This document shows positions 1-11,500 of a DNA stretch of 64,000 bases, piece by piece. Numbering within the stretch: the stretch's first letter is position 1; each line of letters opens with the position of its first letter. The position numbers and the translations under genes were made by a program. The notes beneath the pieces are model-generated. The model did not search any database. It was not told the DNA's origin and worked only from the letters and a program-made list of their open reading frames with translations. Source of the DNA: Ianthella basta (lineage: Eukaryota > Porifera > Demospongiae > Verongiida > Ianthellidae); the NCBI GenBank assembly GCA_964019415.1, contig OZ025871.1:9936256-10000255 (forward strand). The letters run 5' to 3'.

Positions 1-714
1 AGCACAATAATGGCAATTGCAACTGATCAAGTTGCGTATCAGGTCCTTCTGCTGTTTCATTCGCATCGACAACTTTCACTCCCTTTCAACAACCTACTTA
101 TCTACCTAACACTTTTATTCAACATGCTTATACGTATACAATTGCGTTGATCTGCGCACCTTTGTACACTGTTTACCACCATCATAATGCATGATTATAA
201 TACACAAGCTAGCTGAGCTGGTAAATATTGCACCAAATACTTACGCCATGAAATCAGAATAATTACTGCAATAACTTTTTAGGAAATCACCAAACAAGGT
301 GGATGATTGTTTCTGTGCTGATCAGGCCATTTCTTTAATACTTCTGCCTGCATGTGGCAATTCTAACCCCACCTTCATATTCAATATTGACCTTCGATCA
401 AGTATATACACAAGACATGTGCCACCATTGTTTACATTAATGCATGGGAGGACTAGTTGTGAGTTCTGACATTATCGTTCCTTAAGTTGGTGAAGGTCAT
501 AGTGAATCATGTCCTGTATTGATTGACTATATAGCTGTTGGATGTAACTGCTCATGGCTTCATACATTATTTCTTGTTATAATAGTTCAACTTGCCCGTC
601 AGCCTTATTTTGATTGTACATTTATAATGGAGTATATTCTTGCACATTTTGTATGATTGCAAGATCTTACTGATCTCTTGATTTTTACATTAGCAGTTGA
701 AACAGCAATTGCTT
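1..714. other. Intergenic, left-edge remnant of a duplicated gene end
   Basis: No coding region is seen. Bases 1-31 closely resemble 14344-14375, which contains the stop codon of the ZU5-death gene, so a paralogous copy of that gene probably ends just outside the window. Bases about 300-580 show weaker similarity to the flank repeated at 2260-2720, 15700-16260 and 26690-27210. The rest is AT-rich and unassigned. Confidence 0.4.
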
Positions 715-998
<284 letters not shown>

Positions 999-2059
999 TT
1001 TGACATATCTTAATAGTTCATAATGGGTTGGTCAAACATACAGTTAGATCATCAGCTTGAAGCTAGAGATCTACATACCAAACACCGATTGCCAGATTTC
1101 GCAGTTAGGCTTGCTGTCATCAAGACGTACAGTTTGCCAGGTAGCTAGCTAGATTGCTGAACCATTGTTGCACGCCTTCCATGCATTAAACAACTCTAAT
1201 GTAGTTTGGTCATGCATGTGTGCACAATACACAATGTCAGCTATAGGGGAATTCTGACGATGTAGTTAATTCTGTATAATTGTTTTATATGTACATAATA
1301 TCATGCAATTCATGTTACCAACAATTGCAGTGGTACCAATGCGAATTTCATGCCTTAGCTAATTTATGGATGGATCAGGTATTGTGTAATAATGAAATTG
1401 GGCTAATCAATAGATAGATATCCAGCCTTCTACACCACTGGTGTACAGGGTATGTTACATCTTCAAATTCAACATGGCATGGTGGCCATGTCTATTTTTA
1501 GCATATTTTACATATTACACAAAATTATATTATACTTGCTATAGACAGGATAGTGCGACATTAATATACTAGTGTACTGTAACAAAAGACGTGGCTAGAC
1601 TAACACCATGCCGGAATGTCACCGCGATGTAAGGGGGCAACAACATCACCACGAGGGTGCACGCACGGTTCTCGTCAATATACTAGTGTATAGAAATTCT
1701 TTAGAATTAAAAGGGATTTAGGAATGGCAAGCAGAAAAAGCGTAGAAACAAGCAACAGTAACTCAACAACATGATAAACCACATTCCCGTGAAGTTCACT
1801 CTGCCTGCATTCCTAATTTCCTTGTACCTGCATAGACCCAAATGTCAAGCTAGCTAGTCCCATATGTAGTTAGCTACAAGTAAATCTATGCATGAACTAA
1901 TGTATGTAGTCTAACATGTGACTGTTGTAAATGCTACATTTGAAGATTCAATATATAAATTACTTATAGGATACAACATGAGACATGCTGTTCAGAGTGT
2001 TTTGTATAACATATTGCATACTGCAGTGACCTGCATGACCTGCTAGGAGGTGGCTGTGC
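999..2059. other. Intergenic, no gene seen
   Basis: AT-rich spacer. Bases about 1565-1640 are similar, in opposite orientation, to 4770-4845 (a shared stretch around GACGTGGCTAGAC and CATGCCGGA), so a small dispersed repeat is present. A piece at about 1420-1450 resembles the arms of the foldback element at 8121-8400. Nothing else is recognised. Confidence 0.5.
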
Positions 2060-2730
2060 CATCAGTGCACCTACTGGTGTGTGGTGTATGCATTGAGGAC
2101 CGTCCTCTCCCTTGGTGTCAACCCACCTGTCACTTCTGACTACTGTCACAAGACAGCACAGAACTATGCAGGGCAAAAGGGAACCTGGTATCCTGCGAAG
2201 AACTTGAGAATGCTACACCAAGTGTTCTCCCTTGTAACTCTGGCTATATGATGACATTAGGAAACTATAATTATACCACAACTTGTTCAGAGACAGTTCC
2301 TTGTGTTCTTTTTTTCCAACTCTGAAGCATCCCCTTCTACTGTTAGCATGCAATACCTACCAATGTCACTCAAATATATTCCCTTGATTTGTCCCACCAG
2401 CACACAAACACCACCATCGTGCATGCATTATTGCTGATGAGCAAGAAATAATCCACAAGAAACTTATTTACTCAATATAATCAGTTGAAGCTGCTGTATG
2501 CGCCAAGGTTATATATTCCTCTGTGCTGAATGTGGGATGAGCCTGTGCTTAAATAGCTGTTGATTGTTTGTTCTGTTACGGGAGGACCTTTTCATAGGGT
2601 AAAGGAAACCACCAGATAATGTTCCGTAATAAGAATCATGACCTGCATTGATTGAATAGTTTTGATATGTCTGCTTATAGTTTCAACTCCGTAAATTATC
2701 CATTCAGTATGCCTTCAATGTACTCCAACC
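2060..2730. repeat. Segmental-duplication flank, copy 1
   Basis: This stretch recurs at 15541-16260 and, for its second half, at 26690-27210. Shared landmarks are GTGTATGCATTGAGGAC, then the CAGTTGAAGCTGCTG block, then a run reading TTTCAACTxxxTACATTxTCCATTCA. Copies differ by many substitutions and small indels, so the duplication is not very recent. No open frame is conserved between copies. Confidence 0.8.
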
Positions 2731-2739
2731 CCTAGTGTA

Positions 2740-2779
2740 TGTGCATGTGGGTATGTGTGTGCATGTGTATATATGTGTA

Positions 2780-2865
<86 letters not shown>

Positions 2866-2872
2866 CATGTGA
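2740..2872. repeat. (TG)n microsatellite
   Basis: Pure TG dinucleotide run of roughly 90 bases flanked by imperfect TGTATG units. A homologous TG tract sits at the same place in block II (19083-19165), so the tract was present before duplication. Confidence 0.95.
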
Positions 2873-4015
2873 GTTGCTGTATTTGTTATGGCATTCAGTG
2901 TGTGGTTGCAAACACAGTGTGTGATCTTTCATTCATATCTGTGTAGTGTGAGATTTGTGATTCAAGTACACTTTCATTGTTTTGAATTGCAAAGTTTGAT
3001 TCACAAACTCATAAAACCAATGGATCTACATAAGATCACTGCTTTCAAGCTAACGACTGTAGGTTCTATAGATGCTATACATGACTGCACTGGTGGCATA
3101 GTCGACACAAACCTGCCATGCACAAACAGCAATCCTTATAGAGCATCATCTCTTTGTAGCCTATAGATATGTGCACTCTTTTTGAATAGTTTATTTCATG
3201 AGTGGCACCTTGTCATTGAGCCTCAGTGCACTGACATGACTCTCAATGCATTCATGCATTGTGTCCTTATTTCAGAGGTAGTACGAACACATCTCCATGT
3301 AGCTGGAACAGTAGGCACTGTCCTCATTAGAGAGGTACCCTTCATAATGAGGTTCACCTGTATAAATGCACTCTGCACTTTAAACCAACGATATAATAGC
3401 TTGTTCCTGGACTATGAGTGTACATGTATGTATAATACATGCATATGTAGAAAGACTATTACATTTCAGAATTTGATTAGAAGCTCATGTATGCATGTGC
3501 CCAATGTGTCCACTAGTATACAGTTACCATAGCTAATCCTGTGTATAAACTTATAATGCACTTGTAGGAGTTCATCTGGGTGTATAGTGTGAATCGAACC
3601 CACTCATTTCTCCTTATGGTCAATGTGTGGTTAATATGTCACCCCTGAGGTGCCCAACACTTAGGGTTGCTCACCCCTTAGCAGTGAATTGGGCTTCCTT
3701 GAGGTCATGCATTCCTATGAATTCAAGCCTTTCCTGGATGTAGGGGAGATATTGAAGTGCATGAAATACTTTTCCAGTTTGTGGAGGAAGTGTCATAGCA
3801 GTGTGTGTGTGTCTGTGTGATGACACTGCAGATTTAGAGCTTCAGTCTTTGTGGCACTAGCCCCCTCAGAGGCCAGGGGCTAAGCAAGTCTATTCAGTGA
3901 GATTTTTAGTGGTAAAGTGTGTTGTGTGTACTGTACTAGATCAGGTACAGATAAGAGGCTATCTTTTGATCCACAGTGGCTGTTGTCACTAGTGTGCGGA
4001 GTGTGGACACTACAG
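2873..4015. other. Block I upstream region of the membrane-protein gene
   Basis: This region is homologous to 19170-21368 in block II. Open frames here (for example about 2888-3166 and 3182-3532) are not kept in the other copy and are not called as genes. One unit of a roughly 40-base motif (3299-3342) is present; block II carries several copies of it. The 5' exons of the gene ending at 6501 should lie here or further upstream but could not be fixed. Confidence 0.6.
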
Positions 4016-4051
4016 GCATCTTTGTGGAGCAGAGTGGGACAATGGCAACTA
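4016..4051 (+). CDS. Candidate small extracellular exon, membrane-protein gene copy I
   Basis: A 36-base exon candidate with acceptor ACACTACAG and donor A|GTGAGT, phase 1 to phase 1, reading IFVEQSGTMAT. The following exon at 4368 also starts in phase 1. The equivalent 36 bases in block II (21369-21404) keep both splice sites and the frame, while the sequence just upstream has indels between copies. That conservation is the main support. A longer version starting at 3977 is open only in copy I. Confidence 0.35.
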
Positions 4052-4367
4052 GTGAGTCCATTGGGTGGGGGGAGGGGGGAGGGGAAGGAAAGGGTGGTAA
4101 CATGGTGCTGGCCATCGCAAACCCACACACATTGATACTCATTTACCTTCCTGGTATTATTGTGGTATACATAGTGTATAATTCTGTACTATTAAAGTAA
4201 TGATTGTACTAGTTCTACAACATTTGTATCAATGAACCACTAGATACGCTGTTTGCCCAGACAATAGCTTGTGATATAATTATAGATGGTAAAATGTACG
4301 TATGGAGTAGAACAATGCACTTTGTCTTACCTGCGTGTTTTCCCTTCCCTGTGTGTTTCCCACTCAG

Positions 4368-4610
4368 CTACCACTGTGATGCCAGATCCTACACCAACGC
4401 CTACAGCAAACACCACTGAACCACCACCACCTGCAACATCAATCAATTACTTACCCATAATCATCGGTACAACGACAGGTGGAGTAGGATTCATAGTCAT
4501 TATTACATTCATCTTGTGTGTGTGCATAACGTGCTGCTGTGTGCGGGCAAAGAGAGCAAGGAAAAGGACAGAGCAGTACCAACAAGAAATGATGGTGGTG
4601 GAGTCAAAAG
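4368..4610 (+). CDS. Transmembrane exon of a tyrosine-motif receptor-like protein, copy I
   Basis: The exon begins after CCCACTCAG and ends before GTATGA, phase 1 to phase 1, 81 codons. It encodes a Thr/Pro-rich stalk (PTPTPTANTTEPPPP), then one transmembrane helix of about 25 residues beginning near YLPIIIG, then a Cys-rich, basic stop-transfer segment (CCCVRAKRARKR). The protein is therefore a type I single-pass membrane protein. If the donor is not used, translation stops after six more codons (TAG at 4628-4630). The same read-through stop exists in copy II, so a short-tailed isoform is possible. The family is not recognised; the product is described from topology only. Confidence 0.7.
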
Positions 4611-5561
4611 GTATGAATGGCATTGCGTAGGACTCGTATAGTTAGTTAAACTAAATGTTATTGTGGTATGTATTGGCCAGCCCTGCAAAATGAGGTGTCA
4701 CTGTAAGCTGTTAACAAACAGTGCCGCACAAACTCCACGTCCTGTCTAGAAATTCTTAGAATAAACTCGATGGTATGATATCGTGCTGACGATCCGGCAT
4801 GGGGTTGGTCTAGCCACGTCTTTCTTGTTACAGTTTTTTTTACCCTTGCCACAATCCTTTCTCTGTATTTTCGGGTAAAAACGACGTTTTCACATCAGCT
4901 CTGACGGATGACGCCGACCAATCACGTACAGCGTGGTTGCTTGGTGACATCTGGACGCTGCCCAGTGCTGCTGATGAGGAGTGGGATTCTCCGAAAAGGC
5001 TTTCCAGCACAGTGGCAAACCTCCAACTTTCGTCAACCTGTATGCAAAGGTAAGTACCTTTTCTTGTCGCTTAGATTATATATGGGCCTTCCCCAATTGG
5101 TAATCATAGAAATACTCCACCATACAGAAGTCCATCACCCTGCCCACTATGTGGATAGATATAGCAATGTGCAGATTGCTCTTACGCAGCTTTTCATTCT
5201 CAGACAGTTTGGCCAGTTTTCTGTACACACACTAGTCTGCCATAGCTCACACACACTTCATCCACTTTATATTGTACTATGGGCGACAGCATCATACAAT
5301 TAAGACAACATATGCAATGCTCGTCAGAGTCCACTCTGCAACCTTGTTCTCAGCACATATCAAGCATTGCAGCATATTTATGACCTGGGAATGGAAAGAA
5401 ACATGAGTGCTAACACTAATGAATGCTGACAACATTAAAACGCTATACTCTTGTAAAGGCCTGAGTAGCTAGGTAGGCATGTATTCATGTTACACTCTGT
5501 AGTGTTTGGCTTCGAGCACTATTGCAGATGAGTGTATGTGTGTGAGCTCACTATGCACATG

Positions 5562-5630
<69 letters not shown>

Positions 5631-5953
5631 TATTTCCATGGCTACTGCATAAATGCAAAGAGGTGAAGCCATTGAAGGCAGTGCACTTGTAGGTGTTCAA
5701 TAACCATAGGGAATGTGGTCAGCTAGACCATGTTCTATAAGGCAATGATGTAAGACTGCTGCACAAATGTCAGACCATCTGACTGCATTGGGGCATATTC
5801 TGTATATCTGCAAATTTTTCATAATGATCAGGCAGCTAAAAATTCAAGTATATATCTCCAAGTTTTTCTCGTCTGCATTGTATAATGGCATCATGCTGAT
5901 GTACAGATGACAGAAATGATATTGATGCATATAACTTAATTTCTTCTTCTTAG
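4611..5953 (+). other. Intron of membrane-protein gene copy I
   Basis: This is a phase-1 intron of 1343 bases, homologous to 21961-26034 in block II. It contains a (CA)n tract at about 5568-5628. Bases 4770-4845 are an inverted relative of 1565-1640. Bases about 4880-5050 are unlike block II and are unassigned. Block II has gained about 1.1 kb between the parts matching 5530 and 5540. Confidence 0.6.
5568..5628. repeat. (CA)n microsatellite
   Basis: About 60 bases of pure CA. It lies in the intron between the transmembrane and tail exons. The matching site in block II (24660-24992) has grown to over 300 bases. Confidence 0.95.
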
Positions 5954-6501
5954 GAAAAAATGATGAGAAACCAGCAACCGTTGATGTACAGCTCTTGGAA
6001 AACCAAAACACAGATGACATGTACCTTCCTTTGGAACTTGATGACACATACAAAGGCAAGCGGCAGGAACCTGTCAATGCCGTCAGTGTACAAAGCCCAC
6101 CCGATGAGTACTATGCACCCATGGAACTTAACTCGGTTGACCACAGTCAAGTGCATGAACCACAAACGCAAGTAAGTGAAGAGTACTATGTTGAAGTGGA
6201 CGAAGATCATATGAACTCTTACAAAGAACAAACTGTTGAGGAGCAAGAGTACTATACTCCAATGGATGCGGGCATTGTGAAAAAGAAACCACGACTTAAG
6301 AATGATCCCCAATTGGGAGGCAAGAAAGGAGGAAAAGTTCATCAAAACGTAGAAGTACGTGACAGATCCGACACTGTAAATGAGTATGCAAATGCCACCA
6401 AATGGACAGCAGCACAACCAGGAGACTTTTATGGCAATCTTGACGTAGCTCCCAAGCTAGCCAATGATGAGGAATTTGAAGGTAGTGAACCAGACGAATA
6501 A
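5954..6501 (+). CDS. Cytoplasmic docking-tail exon of the tyrosine-motif membrane protein, copy I
   Basis: This terminal exon follows TTCTTAG, phase 1, and runs 181 codons to TAA. The tail has no kinase or other folded domain but is rich in tyrosines in SH2-binding contexts: YLPL, YYAPM and YYTPM (the YxxM class bound by PI3K p85), and YANA and YGNL (the YxN class bound by Grb2), plus YYVEV. Most of the rest is acidic and probably disordered, with a basic patch (KKKPR) near the middle. From known SH2 specificities it would act as a phosphotyrosine scaffold under the membrane; the kinase acting on it is unknown. The acceptor and first 88 codons are conserved in copy II (26035-26300). Confidence 0.75.
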
Positions 6502-6666
6502 TATGTTGCACCCTTCTCAGGTGTGTATAAGGCCAGGGACACACAATATTGTGCAATCATTCACATGTCGCTTTAAAGACTACATTTTTCATTCGCATAC
6601 TTTTAGAAGTACTTGCCATGGCTGCCATGGCAGATGGTGAACACGTGTAGTGTGGCACCAGTGACC

Positions 6667-6672
6667 AATAAA
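6667..6672 (+). terminator. Polyadenylation signal AATAAA
   Basis: A canonical AATAAA hexamer lies 165 bases after the stop codon of the membrane-protein gene, with no competing open frame between them. It is a plausible 3' end for that transcript. The matching region of block II is lost in or after the assembly gap. Confidence 0.45.
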
Positions 6673-7371
6673 GAATTAGAGACTGATACGCTCTGACTAT
6701 AATTTTTACGTCAATCATGTCACTGCAATGCGTTCTACAATCTGCCCGTGTGGGCTATGGCTACAGCCTACCGTCACAAGACAAGTCACAGTCAATTGCA
6801 ATTCAGGGCACCTTGATTGTGTAATTGCCAATATCCTTCAATAATAAAAGAGCAGCTGGCAGATCGATGGTCTGGTCGCCACTGTTTCTTCATATATAGC
6901 AATATCACACTGTATGCTGTGTAGTGCTCTTATTCCCAGCTGTCTGTTGGATAACTAAACCGAAGTGACTGCTGACTTGATACTGCCACTTGGTTATGAC
7001 ATTTGTGTGGCATGGTTCAGATCCATAAGCCAAAAAATGATAGCAGAAAGCCGTCACACCATCTTCCCAGGAGGAGTTTGTCAATAACCAATTGCAAATT
7101 CATTGCAAATTCCATAACTGAGCTCTCTTTCATCCATATATAGAGCAAAGATGATGTCCCATAGTTACGTATGACGAAACATGGGAAACCTTCTTTTTGC
7201 AAGCCAATGCTGAAAACCCCCATCTAGGACTCTCTCCATATAGTGCTAAGAAAGTCAAACTATGTTCACTGCGAATCCTTCATTTGGTTTCTAGTTGTGA
7301 ATATACACATATAATTTACCAGAGGAGTCAAACAGCAGACATTATGGCCAATTGCACCATGCATGCAGGGG
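6673..7371. other. Intergenic, no gene seen
   Basis: Spacer between the membrane-protein gene and a LINE fragment. No conserved frame or RNA structure was recognised. The first exons of the ZU5-death gene could lie here or in 7700-8476, but no in-phase candidate was found. Confidence 0.4.
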
Positions 7372-7690
7372 CCAAATCATGCAAGTCACTCCCATGCAGC
7401 AATCCTGTCTCCTTCCAATGCTTCTGAGGACTGCCGCTGCATTCCCCTTTGGACTGCAATTGAAAGTCTCTGTAGCAAGAATTGCCGGCTACGAGGCTCT
7501 CCAATGGTTTGTAGATGCGTCTCACAAGTTCCCGCATAAAGTCCTCCGCCGCCTCCCCCAACACTCCTGTTGCTTCTACCATGAATGGCACAAAGTGGTG
7601 ACTTGTGTCCAGATGTGCATACTTCACCTGCTCAGCCTGTGCCACTACAACTCTGGCCCCTCTCACAGCTGCTGGAATATGTGGGGGAGA
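7372..7690 (-). pseudogene. LINE-type reverse transcriptase C-terminal fragment
   Basis: On the minus strand the frame starting near 7690 reads KYAHLDTSHHFVPFMVEATG, then GEAAEDFMRELVRRIY. A second frame then reads GNAAAVLRSIGRRQD. This is the tail found downstream of the reverse transcriptase domain in many invertebrate non-LTR elements (pattern KYxxL...F.P..VET.G...). The frame change between the two parts shows a small indel, so the copy is dead. Only the last 110 or so codons remain; the catalytic part is missing. Confidence 0.55.
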
Positions 7691-7843
7691 CAGGTTTTGA
7701 GATTAGTGAAACAAAAGATAATTTGAAATTATAATATACTGCATTCAGTACTGTTATGTTTTGTATGCAGTGTATTCCTCAGTCTGATAGAATAGAGCTT
7801 CATTACTACATCTGGAAATTCATAAGAAGGGTTTGTTGAGCAT

Positions 7844-8054
7844 GCATCAGACTGAGAAGTTCATAAGAGGGGGTTTGTTGAGTGTTAAACACGTGGCACA
7901 CTTTTTTACCAACAGGCAAAATGTTTCGGCCCTAAAAGGGTCTTCTTCAGTTGCAAAAGAGTACAAAAACAGAACATTTTGCCTGTTGGTAAAAAAGTGT
8001 ACCACGTGTTTAACGCTCAACAAACCCCCTCTTATGAACTTCTCAGTCTGATAC
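7844..8054. mobile_element. Foldback (MITE-like) element with about 80-base arms
   Basis: Bases 7844-7923 and 7975-8054 are near-perfect inverted repeats separated by about 50 bases. The spacer carries a hammerhead-like core on the minus strand (see 7924-7983). A degraded partial arm precedes it at 7815-7841. The element is non-coding; it sits upstream of the first visible exon of the ZU5-death gene. Confidence 0.85.
7924..7983 (-). ncRNA. Hammerhead-ribozyme-like core (degenerate)
   Basis: Reading the minus strand: a helix III strand GGCAAAATG (7983-7975), then TTC, a 22-base interval, CTGAAGA (7950-7944), a short CCC...GGG hairpin, GAAA (7927-7924), then CATTTTGCC (7923-7915), which pairs exactly with the first strand. 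This follows the order helix III, UH, helix I, CUGANGA, helix II, GAAA, helix III of a type III hammerhead. Helix I pairs poorly and the cleavage triplet would be GUU, so activity is doubtful. It may be an ancestral or decayed ribozyme. Confidence 0.35.
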
Positions 8055-8120
8055 AAACATGCCTGTTGAAAGGTCGGTTCATTGCAGTAAGCCACTGCAA
8101 CAGCCAGGCCTGGCTAGGTT

Positions 8121-8400
8121 AAACAAGGCCTAGGGCTAATCACTGGATTTTATGCCTACCAGCCTTCTACACTGTAATGTCCCAGGAGGCTGGGGGGCTG
8201 GAACGCTATTGATGGCAACCAGTGATTGCCTTCCCCTGCTGCTCGGCAACCAGTGATCGCCTTCCCCTGCTAGTCAGAATGACTACCAGTTGAAGGCAAT
8301 CACTGGTTATCTTCAATAGGACTCTAGCCCCCAGCCTCTTCAGACACTTCAGTGTAGAAGGCTGGTAGATGAAAAAATCCAGTGATTAGCCCTTGTTCAA
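8121..8400. mobile_element. Foldback element with internal tandem repeat
   Basis: The left arm (from AACAAGGCCTAGGGCTAATC) and right arm (ending GATTAGCCCTTGTT) are inverted repeats of about 120 bases with small differences. Both contain CCAGCCTTCTACACTG and a run of G or C residues. Inside, a 31-base unit (GGCAACCAGTGATxGCC) is repeated in tandem at about 8214-8274. Non-coding; the type fits a MITE. Confidence 0.75.
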
Positions 8401-8476
8401 ACATGCCTGTATAGCTTAGATTGCCAATCTGCATTAATTGTCCATGTGCATTTCGATAATTTTTATTATTCTGCAG

Positions 8477-8539
8477 GTGGCCTTGAGGACATGAGTGTGG
8501 GCTTTGCAGAACCGAGTTTTATTGCTCAATGGGACAGAG
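8477..8539 (+). CDS. ZU5-death gene, first visible exon
   Basis: A 63-base exon after TTCTGCAG and before GTAAGT, phase 1 to phase 1, encoding GLEDMSVGFAEPSFIAQWDR. The phase and reading frame join to the ZU5 exon at 9140. No initiator methionine is implied, since the frame is still open upstream across the acceptor. Confidence 0.55.
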
Positions 8540-11500
8540 GTAAGTATGCTCGCTGCTACAGCATGGAACAAGCTATCACCTATATCACACAAAAACGGCC
8601 ACTGTCTCTAATTGTAAACTGTGTTGGGATGTTACTACTGAATTTTAACAATCTGCGTCTCACTACCATTCACATAATTACTGTATGGAACACTAACAGG
8701 CTAAATTAGCTGTAATTGTGAATAGTTTATAGGAGATGGTTACAAACAACTCTACCACATTCAGCAACTGATCATGAATCCAGTTAGTTTTGCTAGAAAT
8801 TTTAGTTAAGAGAATGATTGAGTTTTTTGTGAAGTAATCTCGGTTATATGTAATGCACTTGCCATCAGTTCATGTATTACGTGCAAAACCACATCCGGTA
8901 TTGCATTATCTGAGTGTGCAGTTTCAGTGGTTTAGGGCTTCTAGTTCCAATTAATTTTTGTGCTTTCACCTAATCACGTGAATGAAGTATTGTAAAATAG
9001 ATTAACACTTGCTACTATGCTTCATGCACTTGTGATCTAGCATTTCCATTGTTTTGTTCAGATGATGGAGCAAAATCAATCGGGTTTAGAGACCCCTAAT
9101 GGCATACACCAATTAAAATATTGTCTTTCCCTTTGCCAGGTTTGGCATCTGAATATGCTCTAAGGAGGTTGTGTTTAATTCCATTTCATATTAAACAACT
9201 GACAATCAGCCCAACTGGAGGGAACTTTACTCTGGGATGTGGTGATGCTGTACTTATAGTTGAAGCTGACTCAGTTGCTGAGTTGACAGACGTCCGCTAT
9301 GCCATCATCCTCCATGGTCCTTTTGTGCACTTGGCTGGCTACAAACCTGCCTCAGTTGTTATCTATCTCAACCTTGAAGAAGCCACTCTGCTGAAGCCAG
9401 TTAAACTGAAAATCAGGCACTGGTGTAAGGATACTGATGTTGAGTCCTCTCTTAGGTTGGTGCGAGCTCCGCATACTACAAGTGAAATGCAGGACTGCTA
9501 CATTTTCAATGATGTAGGAGGCACTTCCTCATCCAGTGTGTCTGTTTTCAGCATACCTGAGCCCCAGTGCCTATACTGTGTTGAGATGAAGACTGAGTCT
9601 CAGGCTAGGTATAATGCCGCTGCATTCATAAAGAACTTGCCTGACACAACCAAGTTCAGGATACAACTCATGTGTGACTCCTTGGAATGGAACCAGGTGA
9701 GCTTGGAAACATTATTCTGTGTGCAATAGTATTGGTCTGATTAGCAATGATTTGTGCTGATTTGTGATGTAGTTCTTTCAGGTTGAGATAAACGGATGCA
9801 TTGCATTATATGTTGCCGTGCACCTTTAATTTCCAGTACCTGACAAACATCCTGGAAGAGAAGGGATGGGAGAATAGCAGCAAGGAAGATGTGATTGCAT
9901 CATTCTCATTTACTGCCAACCAGATCACAGCTACTCCCCATGAGCTAAGTGGTCCCGGATGGAAAGCAGCCATCCATGGACACCAGGCGGTGAGCAGCTG
10001 AGAATGAAACTGAGCAATTCATCGCTATAATTATGTACTGTTTGATACAAACAACTCACCTTTCCTTGCTTAGGTTAGAGAAGGAGATTTCTTGAGAATT
10101 CGAGAAAAATCAAAGGATGCAGTTTCTGCTGAAGTTCTCAATGGTAGATATCCTCCGGTGGTTTATTACCAAGTTCTGTTCACCAGGGTGGCAGAACAAA
10201 GACCAGTACCAGCATTTTGGAGGGCTGAGTTACTTGGAGCTGATGTAAATCTCTTCTTCATTTGTAATATCAAACAGGAAGAAGGTACGTATGTATGTTC
10301 ATTGTTCATTGCCATGGCAATACCAGAAACATCAATGGAAAAGACTGTGGTGTATATATCCTCTTAGGGAATTTATTACCATCTAACAAAGTTATAAATT
10401 CCCTAGGAGCTCTGGGTTCATAATTTTTGTTAATCAGCTTCAAAGCTTGCGTTATTTCAATTTTTTTGTTGTTCATTGCTCACACTATTCTTGCAGTGGT
10501 GCAGCGCTGCTGCCACATTGCGCATGTAATTTCATGCAGCATGTGCATGTGTCACCATGTCATGCAGAGTATATGCATGACATCCCATGATTTAGCATGA
10601 CTTGCTTGTGTATGCTCTGTTATATATGAATTAATTTTAATGGAATAATGAGTGTGAAGTCATTAAGCAAGAAATGCCATGGAAGTGGCCAGTCCTCTAC
10701 CGAATACAGCAGTTTCCTGCTAGTTTCGTACCCAGCCCACTTCCGGCTGCCATTTTGACAAAAGCGTGCCTTTATCAAAATGGCGGCTGGAAGTGGGCTG
10801 GGTATGAGACTAGGTTTCTGTTACTGCACAATATGCAACAAACTAAGGCAATTCCATGCAAACAAAGCATTCTCTACAACACTTACATTGACTGCCTCAT
10901 CTCCATTAACTTTGTTACTACAGTGAATTCAGAATGATGATGTTTTCTGCAAGTAATCCGAACTTTGTAAAGTCTGGTGTAGGTAACTACCTACTGCAGA
11001 CTTGTATCCCATTGCTGAATAACTTCAGAGACCCAAGACTTCGACTCGGAATGGCAGTGTTGCTATGTTGAAATGCTCTTCACATAGGTCCATCGCAGTG
11101 AAAGTACTCATGTAGTTACTAGTTCCACCGGCTGTGACAACAACAAAATCAGTCCTCTACCAAAGAATCCTTCCGAGTTCTTGCACATTCCTTCTCATCT
11201 CCTATGTGTCTGGCAACGAAACACTCGAGGGTTCAGCAAATTGACTACATTCTTCTTAACTCATTTAACAGCAAAAAGCCAATTATAGTACACTAAGCCG
11301 GCCAATATGCTTTTTATTTCACTTGTCTTCCAGTGCCTCACGCCCTCGTGAATTGCGGAAAAGTATATAGGCCGGCTTAGCGTACTATAATTCTAACATA
11401 CAAACACAATAGCAGTCGTGGGCCAATGAGCTGATCATGAGTTTTGTGTAGAAATATTATGCCTGTATATACTTTTTCAGGCACAATTTTCAGCAATATT

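Noticed and set aside
2888-3532. Two plus-strand frames of 92 and 116 residues upstream of the docking-protein gene
   Set aside because: The homologous region of block II (19195-19560) does not keep either frame, so they are unlikely to be coding.
3586-3606. tRNA-like B box GGTTCGATTC on the minus strand
   Set aside because: The T-stem has a mismatch, no A box lies at the right distance, no cloverleaf can be drawn, and the motif is lost in the duplicated copy near 20940.
3977-4051. Longer version of the small exon before the transmembrane exon
   Set aside because: It needs an upstream acceptor that in block II leads to a frameshift and stop; the shorter exon at 4016-4051 is open in both copies.
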